This document shows positions 23,016 to 36,237 of a stretch of 64,000 nucleotides of DNA, in pieces. The stretch is from Casuarina equisetifolia (lineage: Eukaryota > Streptophyta > Magnoliopsida > Fagales > Casuarinaceae). Location: NCBI GenBank assembly GCA_028551475.1, contig CM052362.1, forward strand, positions 14,066,521 to 14,130,520. The letters are read 5' to 3'. The stretch's first letter is position 1. Every line of letters begins with the position of its first letter. The notes below the pieces were generated by a model that ran no database searches, was not told where the DNA came from, and saw only the letters and a program-made list of their open reading frames with translations. The position numbers and the translations under genes were made by a program.

Positions 23016-25640
23016 ATGTCATAACTTGAGAAGGCCTTGCCAACTTTATACCATACTTCATTTAATGTCAAGATGCATAGCTGAAGTTCTCATCTATTTA
23101 GTATTATGAATCCATTTACTTTATAAAGATAAATTTTGATAGTTAATGAGATTATAAAGTGACTGTCCCAACAAAATTTTATTTTATGCTTTAAGGTCTA
23201 GTAGCCCAAGTCTTCCTTCCTTTCTAGGTGAGCAAATAACCTACCATGCAATCCTGTGAGTTTTATAATCTTCCAAATTACTTACTTACAAAAAGTGTTT
23301 AATCTTCTTTTTAATCTCATAAATGGTTTGGTTTAGAAGAAGGAACATATGCATAAAATAGAAGAACTAATTTTGCCAAGTATGATCTTCCTACATAGTC
23401 AAGATGTCTCCTTCCATATCCATCAATTCTTTCCATGATTTCTTTTATCAAAACCTTACAATTAGCGTAGTAAGCCTTTTTGTCATAAAAGGAACACCAA
23501 GATACCTATAGGGAGAGTTCCTTTGGAAAATGAAGTGTGATCCAATATCCAAACTTTTCTTGTTTAGTAAGTCCAAAAAATAAAAATAAAAACAAAAAAT
23601 TGGCACTTACTAGGACTAAAATGTACCTATATGTGTTACAAAGTGCTTTAAAGCATTCGTAAGACATAGTATTAAATTAATATCTTCATGCATAAATAAA
23701 AATAAGTCATTTACAAAGCAAAGATGAATAATTTCTCCCTTTTGCAAGGCTAATAAAATCTAAAAGTAGAAACAAAAGTTTTCTCGATAATAATTATGTT
23801 AAATATCTTCATGACAAGAACAAAGAAATAAGGAGATATGGGATTACCTTACCTTCACCCATTAGTGCCTTCAAAATAGCCAACATGCTCACCATTGAAG
23901 TTATAGAGAATTTGATAATAGAAAAACATTGGCCAATTGAGTCAATAACTCTTAACAAAGCATTATATTTTCATATATCTAATGACCCTTAATAAAAGCT
24001 ATTTGTTTTTGGCTGACCACAATAGGAAGAATGATTCATATCCTTTCTAAAAAAAGTTTAGAGATTACTTTATATAGAATATTATAGTCAACAATTGATC
24101 AAAAATTGTTCATGTAGCTAGGATTGGAGGTTTTTGAAACTAGGCATAACAAATTAACATTAATAACTTTCAATAGTTTCTTGGATGAGAAAAAATGTAA
24201 CACTATATCCTCTATCTCATGACCAACAATAGGCTAAGCTCTCTTATAAAACAAACTATTGTAGCTATCAGAACCAAAAGCTTTAAAATTGTGAAACCCC
24301 TAAATAATTCTAACCACATATGATCATTCAAAAGCAAGAAGATTCAATAAGTCATTTACATTCTTATGAAGTAAGGAAGTATACCTTTTAATGTGAATGT
24401 TATTAGTAAAAGAACTATCAAATATACTGATAGCATTACATAAGGCATCATCATCAAATATAGTAAATTAATTTTCTTACACTAGATAAATGATTTTGTT
24501 TTGGACTCTTTTATGCATTAAGGATAAGAAGAATATTCTATTGTTATTATCTCCCTCTTTCAACCAAGGATTTTCCAATTTTTGTTTTAAAAGGATTTCC
24601 TTGTTTTACTTAATGTGAATAGTTGCTCCAATTTTAAGCATTTCCTCATAATGCAAAACTATACCAAAAAGGTCAAGTTGTAAATTAAGTTGAACCTACT
24701 GTAATTTTTCTCTAGTATCTTTTAGCTTCTGATATAAATCAAAAAATTAGGGAGAGTTGAGATTCCTAAGTTGTGTCTTAAGTGCTTTTAGCTTTCTCAC
24801 AACTTTAAACATTTTGGTGCAGCGACTTCTTGTTGTCAAACAAAACTGACAGTATCCATAAATTAGGGTTATCTGTCTAAAAATTGAAAAATCTAAAGGG
24901 TACTTTTTTCCTTTTATAAGTAGTATCTAACTTAACTGGGGAAGAAGAATGATCCAACATCAATAGAGGTAATAACTCAATAGAAAACCTACCAAATCTA
25001 AGAATCCATTTTACATTGGTTATTGCTCTACCAATCTTACTAGTTCTAAGGTTCTATGCTGAACTTTTATTAAACTAAGTGAAAAAAGAACCAATAAAAA
25101 AGGGTTCCACCAATCTTAATTTTCCAATCATATCATTGAGATCCTTTATACCTTTTGTCCATATGATGTTTAGACTAATGCATTCATTTATATGTCAAAT
25201 TTTCTCAAAATCACCCATTAGTAGCCAAAACAAATTTCTAACATTTTGGAATGAGAAAAGCTCAATAGTTTATCATAACTCCTTACATTTAGATTCCAAG
25301 TTACTTTGCATAGATAGCAAACAAAAAGAAAAATGACAAACTTGACTTATCAATATGGCAATCAATGGCCTAAGATGATGTTCCTTAAACTGAAAGTTAT
25401 AACTTAGACAACTTCCATAAAATCTATATTCTTCCAATCATGGGGTGTAAGTAATTATAAGAGTAATTCCAACTAGTAAACATATTATTGATGAAAAAAT
25501 TTGAATTTTTTTCTCTTACTTTATGTTTTACCAAAATGGTAACATATGGAGCTTAAGATAGTGCAAAATTAACAACTTTTCTTTGGGACATTTATTAAGG
25601 CCCATCACATTTCAAGATAAGACATGCATTGATTTGATGG
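23016..25640 (-). pseudogene. LINE ORF2 remnant (endonuclease and RT)
   Basis: The endonuclease N-terminus (about 25,605) and a GDF-type segment near 25,210 precede RT motifs. The RT catalytic box at 23,706-23,719 reads Val-Asn-Asp in FVNDLFLF, where FADD is normal, so the active site is lost. The homologous stretch in the E2-nested LINE is 10,560-10,780. Confidence 0.75.
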
Positions 25641-26034
25641 CTTTTCCTCCTTCTCCACAATATCAAAGTTATCAAGAAGATTTAAAAGCTCTTGGATGTC
25701 ATTAGCAAGCTAAGAAAACATATTTTTTTGACATAGTTACACAACCATTATCCTTCTTCTTTATAGAAATTCTCCTCTTACAATAAGAATAAATTCTAGG
25801 TTTGTATTAGGCTTAGCCTTAGGTGGTAGAAGAAAAAGCACTAGGCTTAATAGTACTTATATTAATAGCCCATGTAACACCATTTTCCCTAATTGTGTGA
25901 GAATTAACCTGAGTTGTTACACCTATAAATAGGACTTGACCTTCTTTTTATTTATTTGCTTCAGTTATTAGAGCTTGAAAAGGGGCCATGTTCTTCTTAG
26001 GAATCCATATATCTTTCCTAGTAGTGCAATTCTT

Positions 26035-26640
26035 ATGAGCCAAGCAATTGCATTTCTTACATTTAGGAGAAATGCAACCATACTGCACAATAACTTTAAA
26101 CACCTTATTGTTCCCCATATCAAATTAAAATTTTGAGAAAATTTGTTATCAATATCCATCAAAATATAGACTTTAGCATATGATCATCAAAACTTTTGTT
26201 TAATAACTTTGACCATATATAAAGGTTTACCCAATACACTCTTAACATGACTCATATCAATCTTGTTTCATAATGCACAAAGGATATTAAATAATTTAAT
26301 CTAAGTAGAAACAACAAATATTTTGGCCTTCTTCAATGTAATACAAGGATACTATTTTTGAGGAAATAAAGATTTACTAGCTACATCTCATACTTCTATC
26401 TCCATTACTTCTTTTAACTTCCAAACATTCTAAAATTGAAAGAAAAAGAAGCAATCTTCATTAGTGATAACATCTATTAAATTATCCTTACTCCATAATT
26501 TTTCAACAATTCTTTTCACTGTAAAATACAAAGTACTAGCATTTAGAAAATAACCCATAAGACAATTAGTAAAATGACTTTTACCTTCCTTAATTGATTT
26601 TTAAGGGAATTTTACAACAATTATCTTCCCCCTTTTAGGT
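26035..26640 (-). pseudogene. LINE ORF1 remnant (DUF4283 plus zinc knuckle)
   Basis: The minus-strand frame reads GYFLNASTLYFTVKRIVEKLW, then FFFFQFQNVWKL and IKLFNILCAL, the pattern of the DUF4283 RNA-binding domain of plant L1 ORF1. The knuckle reads CKKCNCLAHKNC, missing the normal spacing. Stops are present near 26,370 and elsewhere. Confidence 0.72.
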
Positions 26641-27060
26641 AGGGGAGGTAATCTAATTTAGCAATCTGATTAATTGTTCTAATTGCCACCAATTTTCAAG
26701 GCATTCCAACCTTACAAAAATGATTAAGTCAAGCTAATACATGAGTGGACAAAAGAATGAATGGACAAGGGAAAGAGGGTGGAAAGGAAGACAATGGAGT
26801 GAGGTTTTTCTTTCTTTCTTTTTTTGACTAGGAAGGGAAAATCTGGACAAGGTAGAAAGGGAATCGGGGCATAAGAGTATGGGAGGCGAAATCAACAAGT
26901 ATCTGGAGAAATCAATGTGAGGGTAGGGGAAGAAAAAGGTTAACAACACCGTACGCATGGGGTTTGCGGAAACAAATTTCACCCAAGCCTTCACCGATTG
27001 ATGGTGGCGAAGGCTCTAATGATTGCCAATTTTTAGGATCAAGGGCAATGGCAGTTTAGG

Positions 27061-28489
27061 GGGAGAGGTTGTTAACGCTATATGGTTTTTATAAAAGAGC
27101 TTTGACTATATAAGTTTTGACACATCATGTAATTTTTGACAAATCATGTACTTATATATGGTAATAATTACAAAAACCAATATTCATCTTATAAACAATT
27201 TTTTACCAATTTCTAACACTTTCAAAGGTATTAAGCTTGATCCTTGCAAGCAAAGGATTAAAAATATCCATCTCTGCACATATATTGCGAATATGGGGTT
27301 TTCTAAGAACAAAATATAATCATTTACCTTAAAAAACAACCAAATCTATTACCTACTCTATGTAAAGTTGAAAGATTATAAAGGAGTAAAGGCAAACGTG
27401 GTAATTGGAGCCAAAGCATTGCATGTTTGGACTAGTTACTCTTGTTTAATGCCCTTAACCATTTGTAAACAAGAAAAAGGTAGATTTCAAAAACTCGTGA
27501 TTTATATGACCAAGCTTGATGTGATCTCCTCTAAAAATAGGAGAATTCAAATGCCCCAAGGATCCATTAATCCAACTATGGAAAGATGGGTTAAACCTTA
27601 AAAAGAGTTAATATGATGTTTAAACCTTAAAAATTCCATACACCATGATCCATAGTTTGCTAGAAGCATAAATCTATGAAATTTTGTGGTTGTTGATATT
27701 CAAAATGGAGTATCCAAAAATTCTTGCTCCCCCTTATATGTTATAGGTTCCTTTAGAAAGAAGAAAATAGGTACAATTGCTAAAGGCTATAGAAAATAGG
27801 AAGCTTTTGCTTGGTTGATTTGGACATAAAGACAAGATTTTGCAGAAGCCATTGGCATAAGGAATGTTACCTACAAACACAACTTAGAAAATCCTCTTAA
27901 AGCACAAGCACTAGAAGGTGCCAACACCAAAGACGTAAATTTGTCCACCAATGGTGGAAAAACATGAACATTGCATCCAAGTGCTTTGACAACATGCCAC
28001 CTAAATGAGTTGAGGGCAGCTGCGACGAGTGATGAGACCTCCTTCTACCCCTCAACCATAAGGTGGTCGGTACTGGAGTTTGTCTAGTGGACAAGGGTAT
28101 TTTAGATAAGATTTGGGTGAGTGAGAGTGAGAAGAGAGAAATGAGAGAAAAGCTTAAAAAAATTAGTCTTGAGTTTAGGGTTTGTGTGTTTAGCTAACTG
28201 AAATCTTTATTGAGATTTTGCATATGGAATTCAGATTCTCGTGATTAAATTAATGGGACATTATTATACCTATTTTGATTTTTAAGGATCAATTGGCTCC
28301 TTAACCATGCAAAAGGAAATTTTTTTGAAGAAAGTATACTTAAATTTGTGTACACATCTCTCTCTTATGTTATTTATTATAAAAACAATATTATGATTTT
28401 TGTAAAAAATTGTTAGCTCTAAATATGTAAGTTTTGGATCCATTAGAAGCATTGTAAGAAAAAGATTTTTTTTATGTAAAAAAATCTCA
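27061..28489. other. Unassigned AT-rich spacer between two divergent LINEs
   Basis: I see no coding or structural signal I can support. A minus-strand frame at 27,897-28,094 has no family features. The two LINEs on either side point away from each other. Confidence 0.45.
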
Positions 28490-28498
28490 AAAACTTAT

Positions 28499-29883
28499 TT
28501 CTCTTCTCTTATGGTGATGTGAACTCAATTCTTTGTTCTGTAGAAGCTTTGGAGGAATTTGCTAACCTTACAAGTTTAAAGTATAACCCAAATAAAAGTC
28601 AAATCTTCTTTTTGGGGCTATTGGAGTAAGAACAACTGTTTATACTTAATCATCCTCCTTTCCCTAAGGGTTCATTCCCATTAGATACCTTGGAGTTCCC
28701 CTTGTTACAAAAAGACTTAATCAAGCCTATTGTAAAGGTTAAATAGACAAAATTTTTGGAAAAATAGAAAGTTGGGAATGACACACCTAAGCTATGTAGG
28801 AATATTACAATTGGCAAAATTTGTACTCATTTCCATATGTAGATTTTGGATGCAAGTTTTCCTACTGCCAAAGCAAACAATTTATGAAATTGAAAAAAGG
28901 ATCAGGAAATTCTTATGGGTAAGTAATATAGATACACATCGTTCTCACAAAGTAGCTTGGAAAATTATTTGCTTCCTTTAAAAAGAAGGGGGATTAGGTT
29001 TACCACATCTTAAAATTTAGAACAAAGCCCTTCTAGGATGTATGCTTTGAAATCTCATAAATCTCCTAGAAGCTTTATTATGGAGTTAATGGATTCACAT
29101 TACAAAGTGTAAAAGCACTTTAGTAATGCAATTGGACATAAAAGGTGTCATGGCTTGGAGTTAGCAGGGTCTCCTTAAATTAAGGCCTACACTTACTTTT
29201 GTTCTTTCAATTTCTACATATTGTTGCAAACAAATTTATAATGATTTTTAACAAAGCAATGAAATAGTGGATTGATATGATTTAATTTGGATTGGTGGCA
29301 TCAGCAAACATAATTTCATTGGATGGCTTGTTTGAAGAGATAGACTTTCTACCATAACAGAAATTGTACAGTGGCTTCCTTCAATAAATATATATTGTGA
29401 TTTTTGTCAATCTCATATAGAAAATAAGAGTCATCTCTTTTTTAAATGTGCATGGACAAGGATGATTTGGAAAAATATTCTCTCCTAAAATGGAATCCGA
29501 TGTAACATTGGAGGATAGAATGAAGAGTTACAATGGATAATCAAAACAGTTAAAGGAAAGGATTTAGCTGTTAAACTTTTTAAACTATCTTTCTTAACTT
29601 GCATTTATTGTATATAGGTTAAATGAAATAGAAGACATTTTCAAGGAAAAGTAATTAATATCCATATTCTCTTAACCAAAGTAAAAAAGGTAGTATATAG
29701 GATAGCTTCTTTATTTAGAAATATCAAATCTTCCTAAGAAAATATTATTTTAAGTGAAATTTAGAGGCTTCCAATTTTCATCTTTTCATATATATGGTGA
29801 CTTTTGTAATACTAGGGTATACCCATATGCATCTGTATTTTTAAATTTATTAATACAATTTACATTTCCACCAAAAAAAATTT
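28499..29883 (+). mobile_element. 5'-truncated LINE, plus strand
   Basis: Starts inside RT just after the catalytic box (LFLFSYGDVNSILCSVEALEEF). It continues through the RT thumb, GSFPLDTLEFPLLQK-like region and zf-RVT to a tail ending CCACC plus poly(A) at 29,871-29,880. The sequence is the reverse complement of the E2-nested LINE at its 3' end. A probable 9-bp target duplication AAAACTTAT lies at 28,490-28,498 and 29,884-29,892. Frames are broken. Confidence 0.82.
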
Positions 29884-29892
29884 AAAACTTAT

Positions 29893-30804
29893 ACATTCAT
29901 CATCCTTAAGATCATATTTGATTTAATGTGATATTGTGAATGATCTCATCATATGAAATAGCCTTAATTATTTTGTATTGATAATTCTTACATATTTAGC
30001 AACAAAAACAAAACAAATAAAGCAAAGAAGAAAAAAAAAGCCTTGATCCGAACCATCCAATTATTTAAACACTATTACTGATGCATTCTCATCGTACCAA
30101 TGGCAGTGGTGGTTGAAATAAACTGAAACAACTTCCCCTTCCTAGTGAACTACACTTAATTCGTTTATGAGGTGGTAGGGGTACAATAGATCCACCTAGT
30201 TCAACCTAGTATGGAGCTCCATCCATAGTAGAGTCACAACAATCATACAAATCAGTTCTTCATGTAATTGTTTAGATAAAGAATTCATAATCCTTGTAGA
30301 CAAGCTATATTACACCATTTTTTTAATGGAAAACGTGGGGGAGCTTGGTAAAGAAGCTCGGTGTCTACTATCAATAACACGTTTATTTTTTAGAAACAAC
30401 ATTTTTCTCATTGTGGCTCCATGATGCAAAGTTCCTTAAATGAAACTAGGGAAGTGTCATTTATGTCTTACATCAACAGGTAGAAAGGATCATTATAATC
30501 TATAACTTATGGGATTAAGGGCACATAATTTCTTTTGGCTCCTCACAGTGTGCAACGGTGATGTTAATAGCCATTAGCACATGCCAATGGAGAAACATAT
30601 GGTGTTCTTCCAAGTGTGCTCCAGGAACTATTATTTGTGAGATGGTGCTTCACGGTTAAAACAAGGACTTTTGAGAGTAAAAATGGCAGGGATGGTTTGT
30701 GTGTTGTGAAAGGAGTGAAAGGACTTCAAGACTTCCGGTTCAGATGAGGGAGAACTATTAACCCCATTGATGAGGTTTTGAGTTCAATGTCATGACTAGC
30801 TAAC
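29893..30804. other. Unassigned sequence
   Basis: No recognisable gene or repeat. It ends at ATTTT (30,805-30,809), the left target duplication of copia E4. Confidence 0.5.
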
Positions 30805-30809
30805 ATTTT

Positions 30810-31012
30810 TATTAATAGACAGTTATCTCACCTAATACATTACCATATTAGTACCTATGATTAGGTACAATATCATTGTAATTATTGTAAATATTTAGTT
30901 TACCTTTCCTAGGCTAGGCCATGTCTCTATAAATGTATAGCAAACATTGTAAAGTAAAAATATAGTAATAGAGAAATTCATTCAACTCCTTTGAGGTTTT
31001 TACTTTCTTACA
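30810..31012 (+). repeat. E4 5' LTR
   Basis: Starts TATTAATAGACAG, where the 3' copy has TGTTAATAGACAG, so the TG end has mutated to TA; ends CTTTCTTACA. Confidence 0.93.
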
Positions 31013-31026
31013 TGGTATCAATCGCC
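31013..31026 (+). promoter_or_regulatory. E4 primer-binding site
   Basis: TGGTATCAATCGCC directly after the LTR; the first eight bases match the initiator-Met tRNA complement. E5 has TGATATCAATC at the same place, so the two elements share this variant. The leader up to 31,613 is CT-rich low complexity. Confidence 0.78.
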
Positions 31027-31613
31027 ATACGATCTTAGCTTCTACCGTAATTTTTTTTTTCCATAATTTTTCCATCAAGTCGTGAGCCTCTTGCTAGTCA
31101 TTTTTTTCTTCATCCACCTCCATCTTTGTTTTGTCCGTTCTCCTCCCATTCCACTTTTTCCTTTTCTTTTGTCTTGTTTCTATTCCGTTTTCCAACACAA
31201 TCCTCCCTCTGTTTTGTCCTTCCTTTCTTCTTCTCCAAATACCCTTTTCACCTTTTCACTTTATTCTCTCTCTCATTCCTGTTTCCCATTACTTTTTTCA
31301 CCTTTCAAACTTTTTCCCTTTTCCCGACTTCTCCTTTCCATCTTTCTACTTTGCTTTTCTCTTTCTCCCTTTTTCGGTTGACTTCATCCAACCTTTCTGA
31401 AATACCTTATCTTTCTCAATTTTTTACCTTTTCTCATAAACCCCAGCTGCTTTCTCCCTTCTTTTCCAGTACACCCTAGCCATTTTTTTTTTCTCTTCTT
31501 CCTTTACCATTAACCCTAGCCGCACTCACCTTTCCTCACTTACCAAATTTACCCTCAACCTTAATGACCTAATTTCAAAACCCTAGCCGCCACCCTAGTT
31601 GTTCACCTCCCTC

Positions 31614-32640
31614 ATGGCCACTACCAATAGCTCCACTATCTCTCCTCTCCATGACCCATACCATTTCACTACTACCGATCTTCAACCGGCATGCATTGTG
31701 TCCTAGAAGCTCACCGGTGAGGCCAATTGGCATGTTTGGAGTGAGCAAATCATAATAGTGTTCCTTGTTTGGAATAAGATGGGTTTTTTGACTAGCAAGC
31801 TCCCACGCCCCACTGGTGATGGTGACGTTGCTGCCCGTTGGAACCAATGTCATGCAACTGTGAAGACTTGGTTAACCCATTCTGTTGATTCCTCATTCAA
31901 GACTATGGTCTTCACTACTCCTAGTGTCGTCGATGTCTGGCAATTGCTTCAAGATAGCTTCGATCAAATTAGCGGGACCTAGAAATTTTCCCTTAAACAG
32001 GCCATTGGCATTCCCCGCTTGTCTCCCAGTGCCTCCAGCGCTGAACTCACATCCTTCTACCTCTGTTTGAATGAGCTTTAGGGTGCTTTAGACGTCTAAC
32101 AGCCTCCTCTTCACTGTTGTTGTGGCAACACTTGTGACACTAGTAAGCAATTTTGGCACTGTGAGACGGACGATTGATCCCTGCAACTTCTTTTGGCCCT
32201 GCCGAATGAATTCTTTACCCTTCGCTCCAACGTCATGTCACGTGATAAGCTACCAAGCGTGGAGAAGCTTTATCACTAGCGAAGCAAAACTTACTCCAGC
32301 GCGCTACTGCCAATGGCCATTCCTCTCTCGACAGTGATGCCAGTGCCTTTCAGACACACCGTTCTAGTCATGCCCCAGTCGGGTCAAGTGCATCTTTGGC
32401 CCCAACGGGTTGGACCCATGATTCGCACTCTGGGCCCTTATCCTCAGGTGGGCCCAATGGGTCTAACCCACTTCATGCCCAACAGGCTCCTCCCACATCT
32501 AGGCCCATTTGCAGTCATTGCAAGTGGCCTGGACACTTGCGTGAGTCTTGCTACCAGTTAGTGGACTACCCCTCTAGTAGCAAGCCCAAGCCACGTGGTA
32601 ATAATAGGCGCAAGCCCACTGGCCAAGGGCCTTTAGCCCA
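31614..32640 (+). pseudogene. E4 gag
   Basis: Gag start MATTNSSTISPLHDPYHFTTTD at 31,614, parallel to E3. In-frame stops include a TAG near 31,704 (VS-stop-KLTGEA), TAG near 31,979 (GT-stop-KFSLKQ), TAG near 32,080 and TAA near 32,098. Frame drift follows at about 32,150-32,390. A CCHC knuckle at 32,510-32,551 (CSHCKWPGHLRESC) keeps all ligands. Confidence 0.85.
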
Positions 32641-32642
32641 TA

Positions 32643-33250
32643 ATGTTGCCACATCTAATTCTCTACTTTCACTTGGCTATGGCCCCATTCATCCCCCAGC
32701 TATGGACTTCACTAGGGGATCTTCTTTTCAGGGGTCTTCAAGCTATCCACCCACACCTAGTCCGGGTATCTTGGGCCATCATCCACCTAGCCCAAGTAGC
32801 ATATATGGCGGATCCACTAGGCTTACTCTCACTACTGATCAACAGCACAAGCTCTTGAATTTCATTAACCAAATGGGTTCATCAGACACATTCTCAGGTA
32901 CGGTTTCTTCCTTTTCTCCCATTTCATCCTTATGGATAATCGATTCAGGGGTTAGTGACCATATCACTTGTAAGTTATCTTTTCTTTATTCATTTTTCCC
33001 ATGTGTTGCACCCCTTAATATTACATTGCCTGATTGCTCACTTAATCCTGTCACCCACATTGGTCGTTGTCAACCTTATCCACGATTGCATCTTACCAAT
33101 ATTTTATATGCCCCCCATTTTAAACACAATTTGTTATCTATTCAAACATTAACTTGTGATAACAATTGTGTAACCATTTTTTTCAATGCTTTTTGTGTAT
33201 GTCAAGACCGTACGACTAGGGATCTGATCGAGCTCAACAAGGCTGATTGA
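32643..33250 (+). pseudogene. E4 protease
   Basis: Open frame with LWIIDSGVSDHITCK; the catalytic Asp is at 32,942-32,944, and the usual alanine after DSG is valine. It ends at TGA 33,248 within the linker, where E3 has NK-VDRGLY. Confidence 0.85.
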
Positions 33251-33359
33251 GGACTCTACTTTTTATGTTCCACTTTTCTGAAAAATTTTAGTTCTGTTTT
33301 CTTTGAACATTTAAATTCCCTAAAGTCCACTGTTTGTACTTCCGAACAACAATCTCTTT

Positions 33360-34600
33360 GTAGTCTAGTTTTTATTAATAATATTAGTTATGATCTTTTG
33401 CATCAACATCTTGGTCATTCTTCCTTAAAACAATTTTCTTCTTCTAGTGTTTTTGTTTCTTGTCTTTCTTCTTTTTCCTGCCCTATTTGTCCTTTAGCTA
33501 AACAAACTCGCCAATCTTTTTCCATTAGTCACACTCTGACTCACTCCATTTTTTAGCTTGTCCACATGGATGTTTAGGGTCCTTATCAAACTCCCACCCA
33601 TGACCGTGCATGTTATTTTCTTACCATTGTTGTGACTTTTCCCGTGCCACTTGGACTTTCCTCCTTCACTTTAAAAGCCAAGTATTTTCCAAAATTCAAT
33701 ATTTCATCTCCCTAATTCATACCCAATTCAATGCCACTGTCCATCGCATTCATTCTGACAATGGCTCTGAATTTTTTTCTTCTGAGTGTCGTTCCTTCCT
33801 TTCCATGAAAGGCATTTCTCATGAGACTTCATGCATTCACACTCCTCAACAAAATGGAGTCATTGAACGCAAACATCAGCACTTATTAGATGTGGCCTGT
33901 GCTTTAATGTTTCAAGCCAACATCCCTCGGCCATTCTAGGGGGAATGCCTTCTCACTGCCACCTACCTTGTCAATCGAATTCCTTCTTCCTCTCTTTATG
34001 GTCTCAATCCTTTTAAAAAATTATTTGGTAAACCTCATATCCTTAACCATCTTCATGTTTTTGGTTGTCGTTGTTACGCCACCACCTTGGGCCCTTGAGA
34101 TAAGTTTAGTCCTCGCACCCTTCCATGCATTTGTATGGGTTATCCTCCTTCTCAAAAAGGTTATCATGTCTATGACCCTCAGTCCCACAAATTTTTCGTT
34201 AGTTGTGATATTTTTTTCAAGAAACTGTTTTTCCTTTTTCTTCCTTTCTTCTTCTTCTTCTTCTTCTTCTTTAGACAGTCTGGCCCTCTCGTCACCTCCA
34301 GTTGTGCCGAATCCTGACACGTACACTTCCTCATCTTTGCCTGTGGATCTTCCTAAACCAGCTCCTTTAGGTACGATTCCCATTGCCCCGCCTCTCCCCT
34401 CCAACCTTTCGTTAGACATCCCTGATCTTGCATCGCCACCATCCCCCACCCTACCTCCCCAACCTACTGACACTACTGCTACTCTTTGTACTGAACCTCC
34501 TAATCCTTCACCACATCAATCTGGCCGTCCCACTCACCCTCCTATCTGGACCTCTAACTACATATGTCCTACCCTACCTCCCTCTTCCTAAACCTCCCTT
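33360..34600 (+). pseudogene. E4 pre-integrase and integrase
   Basis: Pre-integrase motif HQHLGHSSLKQF at about 33,400. Integrase segments run 33,560-34,200, including FSRATWTFLLHFKSQVF, HSDNGSEFFSSEC and HTPQQNGVIERKHQH, where the Gln pair lost in E3 is still present. TAG stops replace expected residues near 33,555 and 33,576. A (TTC)n run at 34,236-34,273 sits in the linker that follows the SCDIFFKK motif. Confidence 0.85.
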
Positions 34601-35740
34601 TATCCAATATCTAACTATGTCTCCCTCCACCACTATAACCCTCCTTACCAACACTTCATCACCTCCATTTCTGCCATCACCGAACCTACCACGTACCATG
34701 AAGCCACCCAAGACCCCAATTGGATTACAGCCATGGATGCTGAACTTACTACCCTTTAGGCTAATCACACTTGGGATATTGTTCCTTTGTCCCCTGGTTA
34801 TCGTCCTATTGGATGTAAATGGGTTTATAAGGTGAAGTATCATGCTGATGGCTCCATTGAACATTACAAAGCCCGTTTGGTTGCCAAGGGCTATAATCAA
34901 TGTGTGGGCATTGACTACCAGGATGCATGTCACTGTTCGGCTCATCATTACCATTGTCGCAGTCCATCATTGGCCCCTTTATCAGATGGATGTTCAGAAT
35001 GCCTTTCTTCATGGTGATCTTTCAGAAAAGGTCTATATGGAGCTTCCCCCCAGATTTTGCAATCAAGGGAAGCATCTTGTCTGTTGATTACGGAAATCCC
35101 TTTATGAGTTGAAGCAAGCTTCTCGACAATGGAATGCCAAGTTTACTGGTGCCCTGATTGCACACGGCTTTAGCCAGTCTTACCATGATTACTCATTGTT
35201 CACCAAGAGGAAAGGTAGCTCTTTTGTGGCTTTACTCATTTATGTTGACGATATCTTGATTACAGGAAACAGTCAAGCAGCCATTTCAGACCTCAAAAAA
35301 TATTTGCATGGTGTATTCTTCATGAAGGATCTTGGTACCTCAAAATTTTTCTTAGGGCTTGAAATCACTCGATCTCTACATGGTATTTTGTTAAGTCAGC
35401 GAAAGTATACATTGGAACTTATTTCTGAAGTAGGTTTAGCTAGTTTTAAGCCATCAATGATTCCCATGAAGTAGAACAAAAAATTCATAAGCCTTAAGTA
35501 TGATGCTGGATCGAAAGAACAAATGAATGATCCTCCTCTTGACGATCCTTCAATCTATCAACAACTAGTTGGACGATTGATTTATCTCACACTCACTAAG
35601 CCTGACATCACATTTCCGATCCAACTTCTTAGCCAATTCATGCATGATCCAAAACAATCTCACATGGAAGCTACTTTAAAAGTGATCAAATATCTTAAAA
35701 GCTGCCTAGGCCTTGGTCTCATGTTCCCATCATCTTCGCC
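34600..35740 (+). pseudogene. E4 reverse transcriptase
   Basis: RT motifs run from about 34,620 on. A deletion of roughly 20 bases at about 34,926 joins GIDYQDA to HVTVRLI, losing the FSPTAK stretch that E3 keeps. YVDD is intact at 35,241-35,252. A TAG near 35,472 replaces the residue in PMK-stop-NKKF, as in E3. Confidence 0.87.
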
Positions 35741-35744
35741 ATTT

Positions 35745-36228
35745 GAGTTGCGAGCATATTATGACTCTGATTACAGCATATGTCCCATGACAAGAAGATC
35801 CACCACAAGCTTTTGTATAATGTTGGGAAACTCTCTGATTTCATGGCGCTCCAAAAAACAACCCATTGTGTCTTTATCATCAACTGAAGCAGAATACAGA
35901 ACTATGCAACTTACCACTTGTTAACTAGTTTGGATCATTTGGTTACTTAAAGATTTTGGTTTTTACATAAAACATCCAGCATTACTCCATTGTGATAATG
36001 AAGCCACGGAGAAGATTGCAGCAAACCCTATATTTCATGAGCGCACAAAGCATATTAAAGTTAAATGTCATTATGTAAGAGAAAAGCTTCAACAATGAAT
36101 CATTACGACACAACATGTACCAATCAAGGAACAACCTGCTGACCTACTCACTAAGGCACTCAACAACAAACAACATTGGCATCTTCTCTTCAAGCTCAGA
36201 GTATTTGATTTATTCAAATCTCCAACTT
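35745..36228 (+). pseudogene. E4 RNase H
   Basis: RAYYDSDYSICPMTRRSTTSFC and SLSSTEAEYRTM precede a TAA at 35,922. Downstream HCDNEATEKIAANPIFHERTKH and terminal LTKAL follow in the same domain order. The cysteine in the first motif is tyrosine. Polypurine tract GAGGGGGAG at 36,229-36,237. Confidence 0.87.
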
Positions 36229-36237
36229 GAGGGGGAG

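Larger units (their letters stand above)
22990..27060 (-). mobile_element. LINE (L1-like) element, long decayed copy
   Basis: A minus-strand non-LTR retrotransposon of about 4 kb. Read on the minus strand it starts near 27,060 with a C/T-rich leader. An ORF1-like DUF4283 region follows (about 26,640-26,150), then a zinc-knuckle remnant at about 26,090-26,035, an endonuclease start (LKCDGP near 25,605), the reverse transcriptase, and ends near 23,016. It lacks the terminal zf-RVT and 3' end that the plus-strand copy at 28,499-29,883 has. Stops occur throughout. Confidence 0.85.

Noticed and set aside
31082-31479. Phe/Ser-rich frames after the E4 primer site, and a similar one at 45,099-45,491 minus in E5
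   Set aside because: Both begin at GTG or TTG rather than ATG and come from CT-rich leader sequence. The similarity between E4 and E5 reflects related leaders, not a conserved leader protein.
34021-34473. 150-codon minus-strand frame
   Set aside because: Antisense shadow of the E4 integrase linker, glutamate-rich because of the (TTC)n run.
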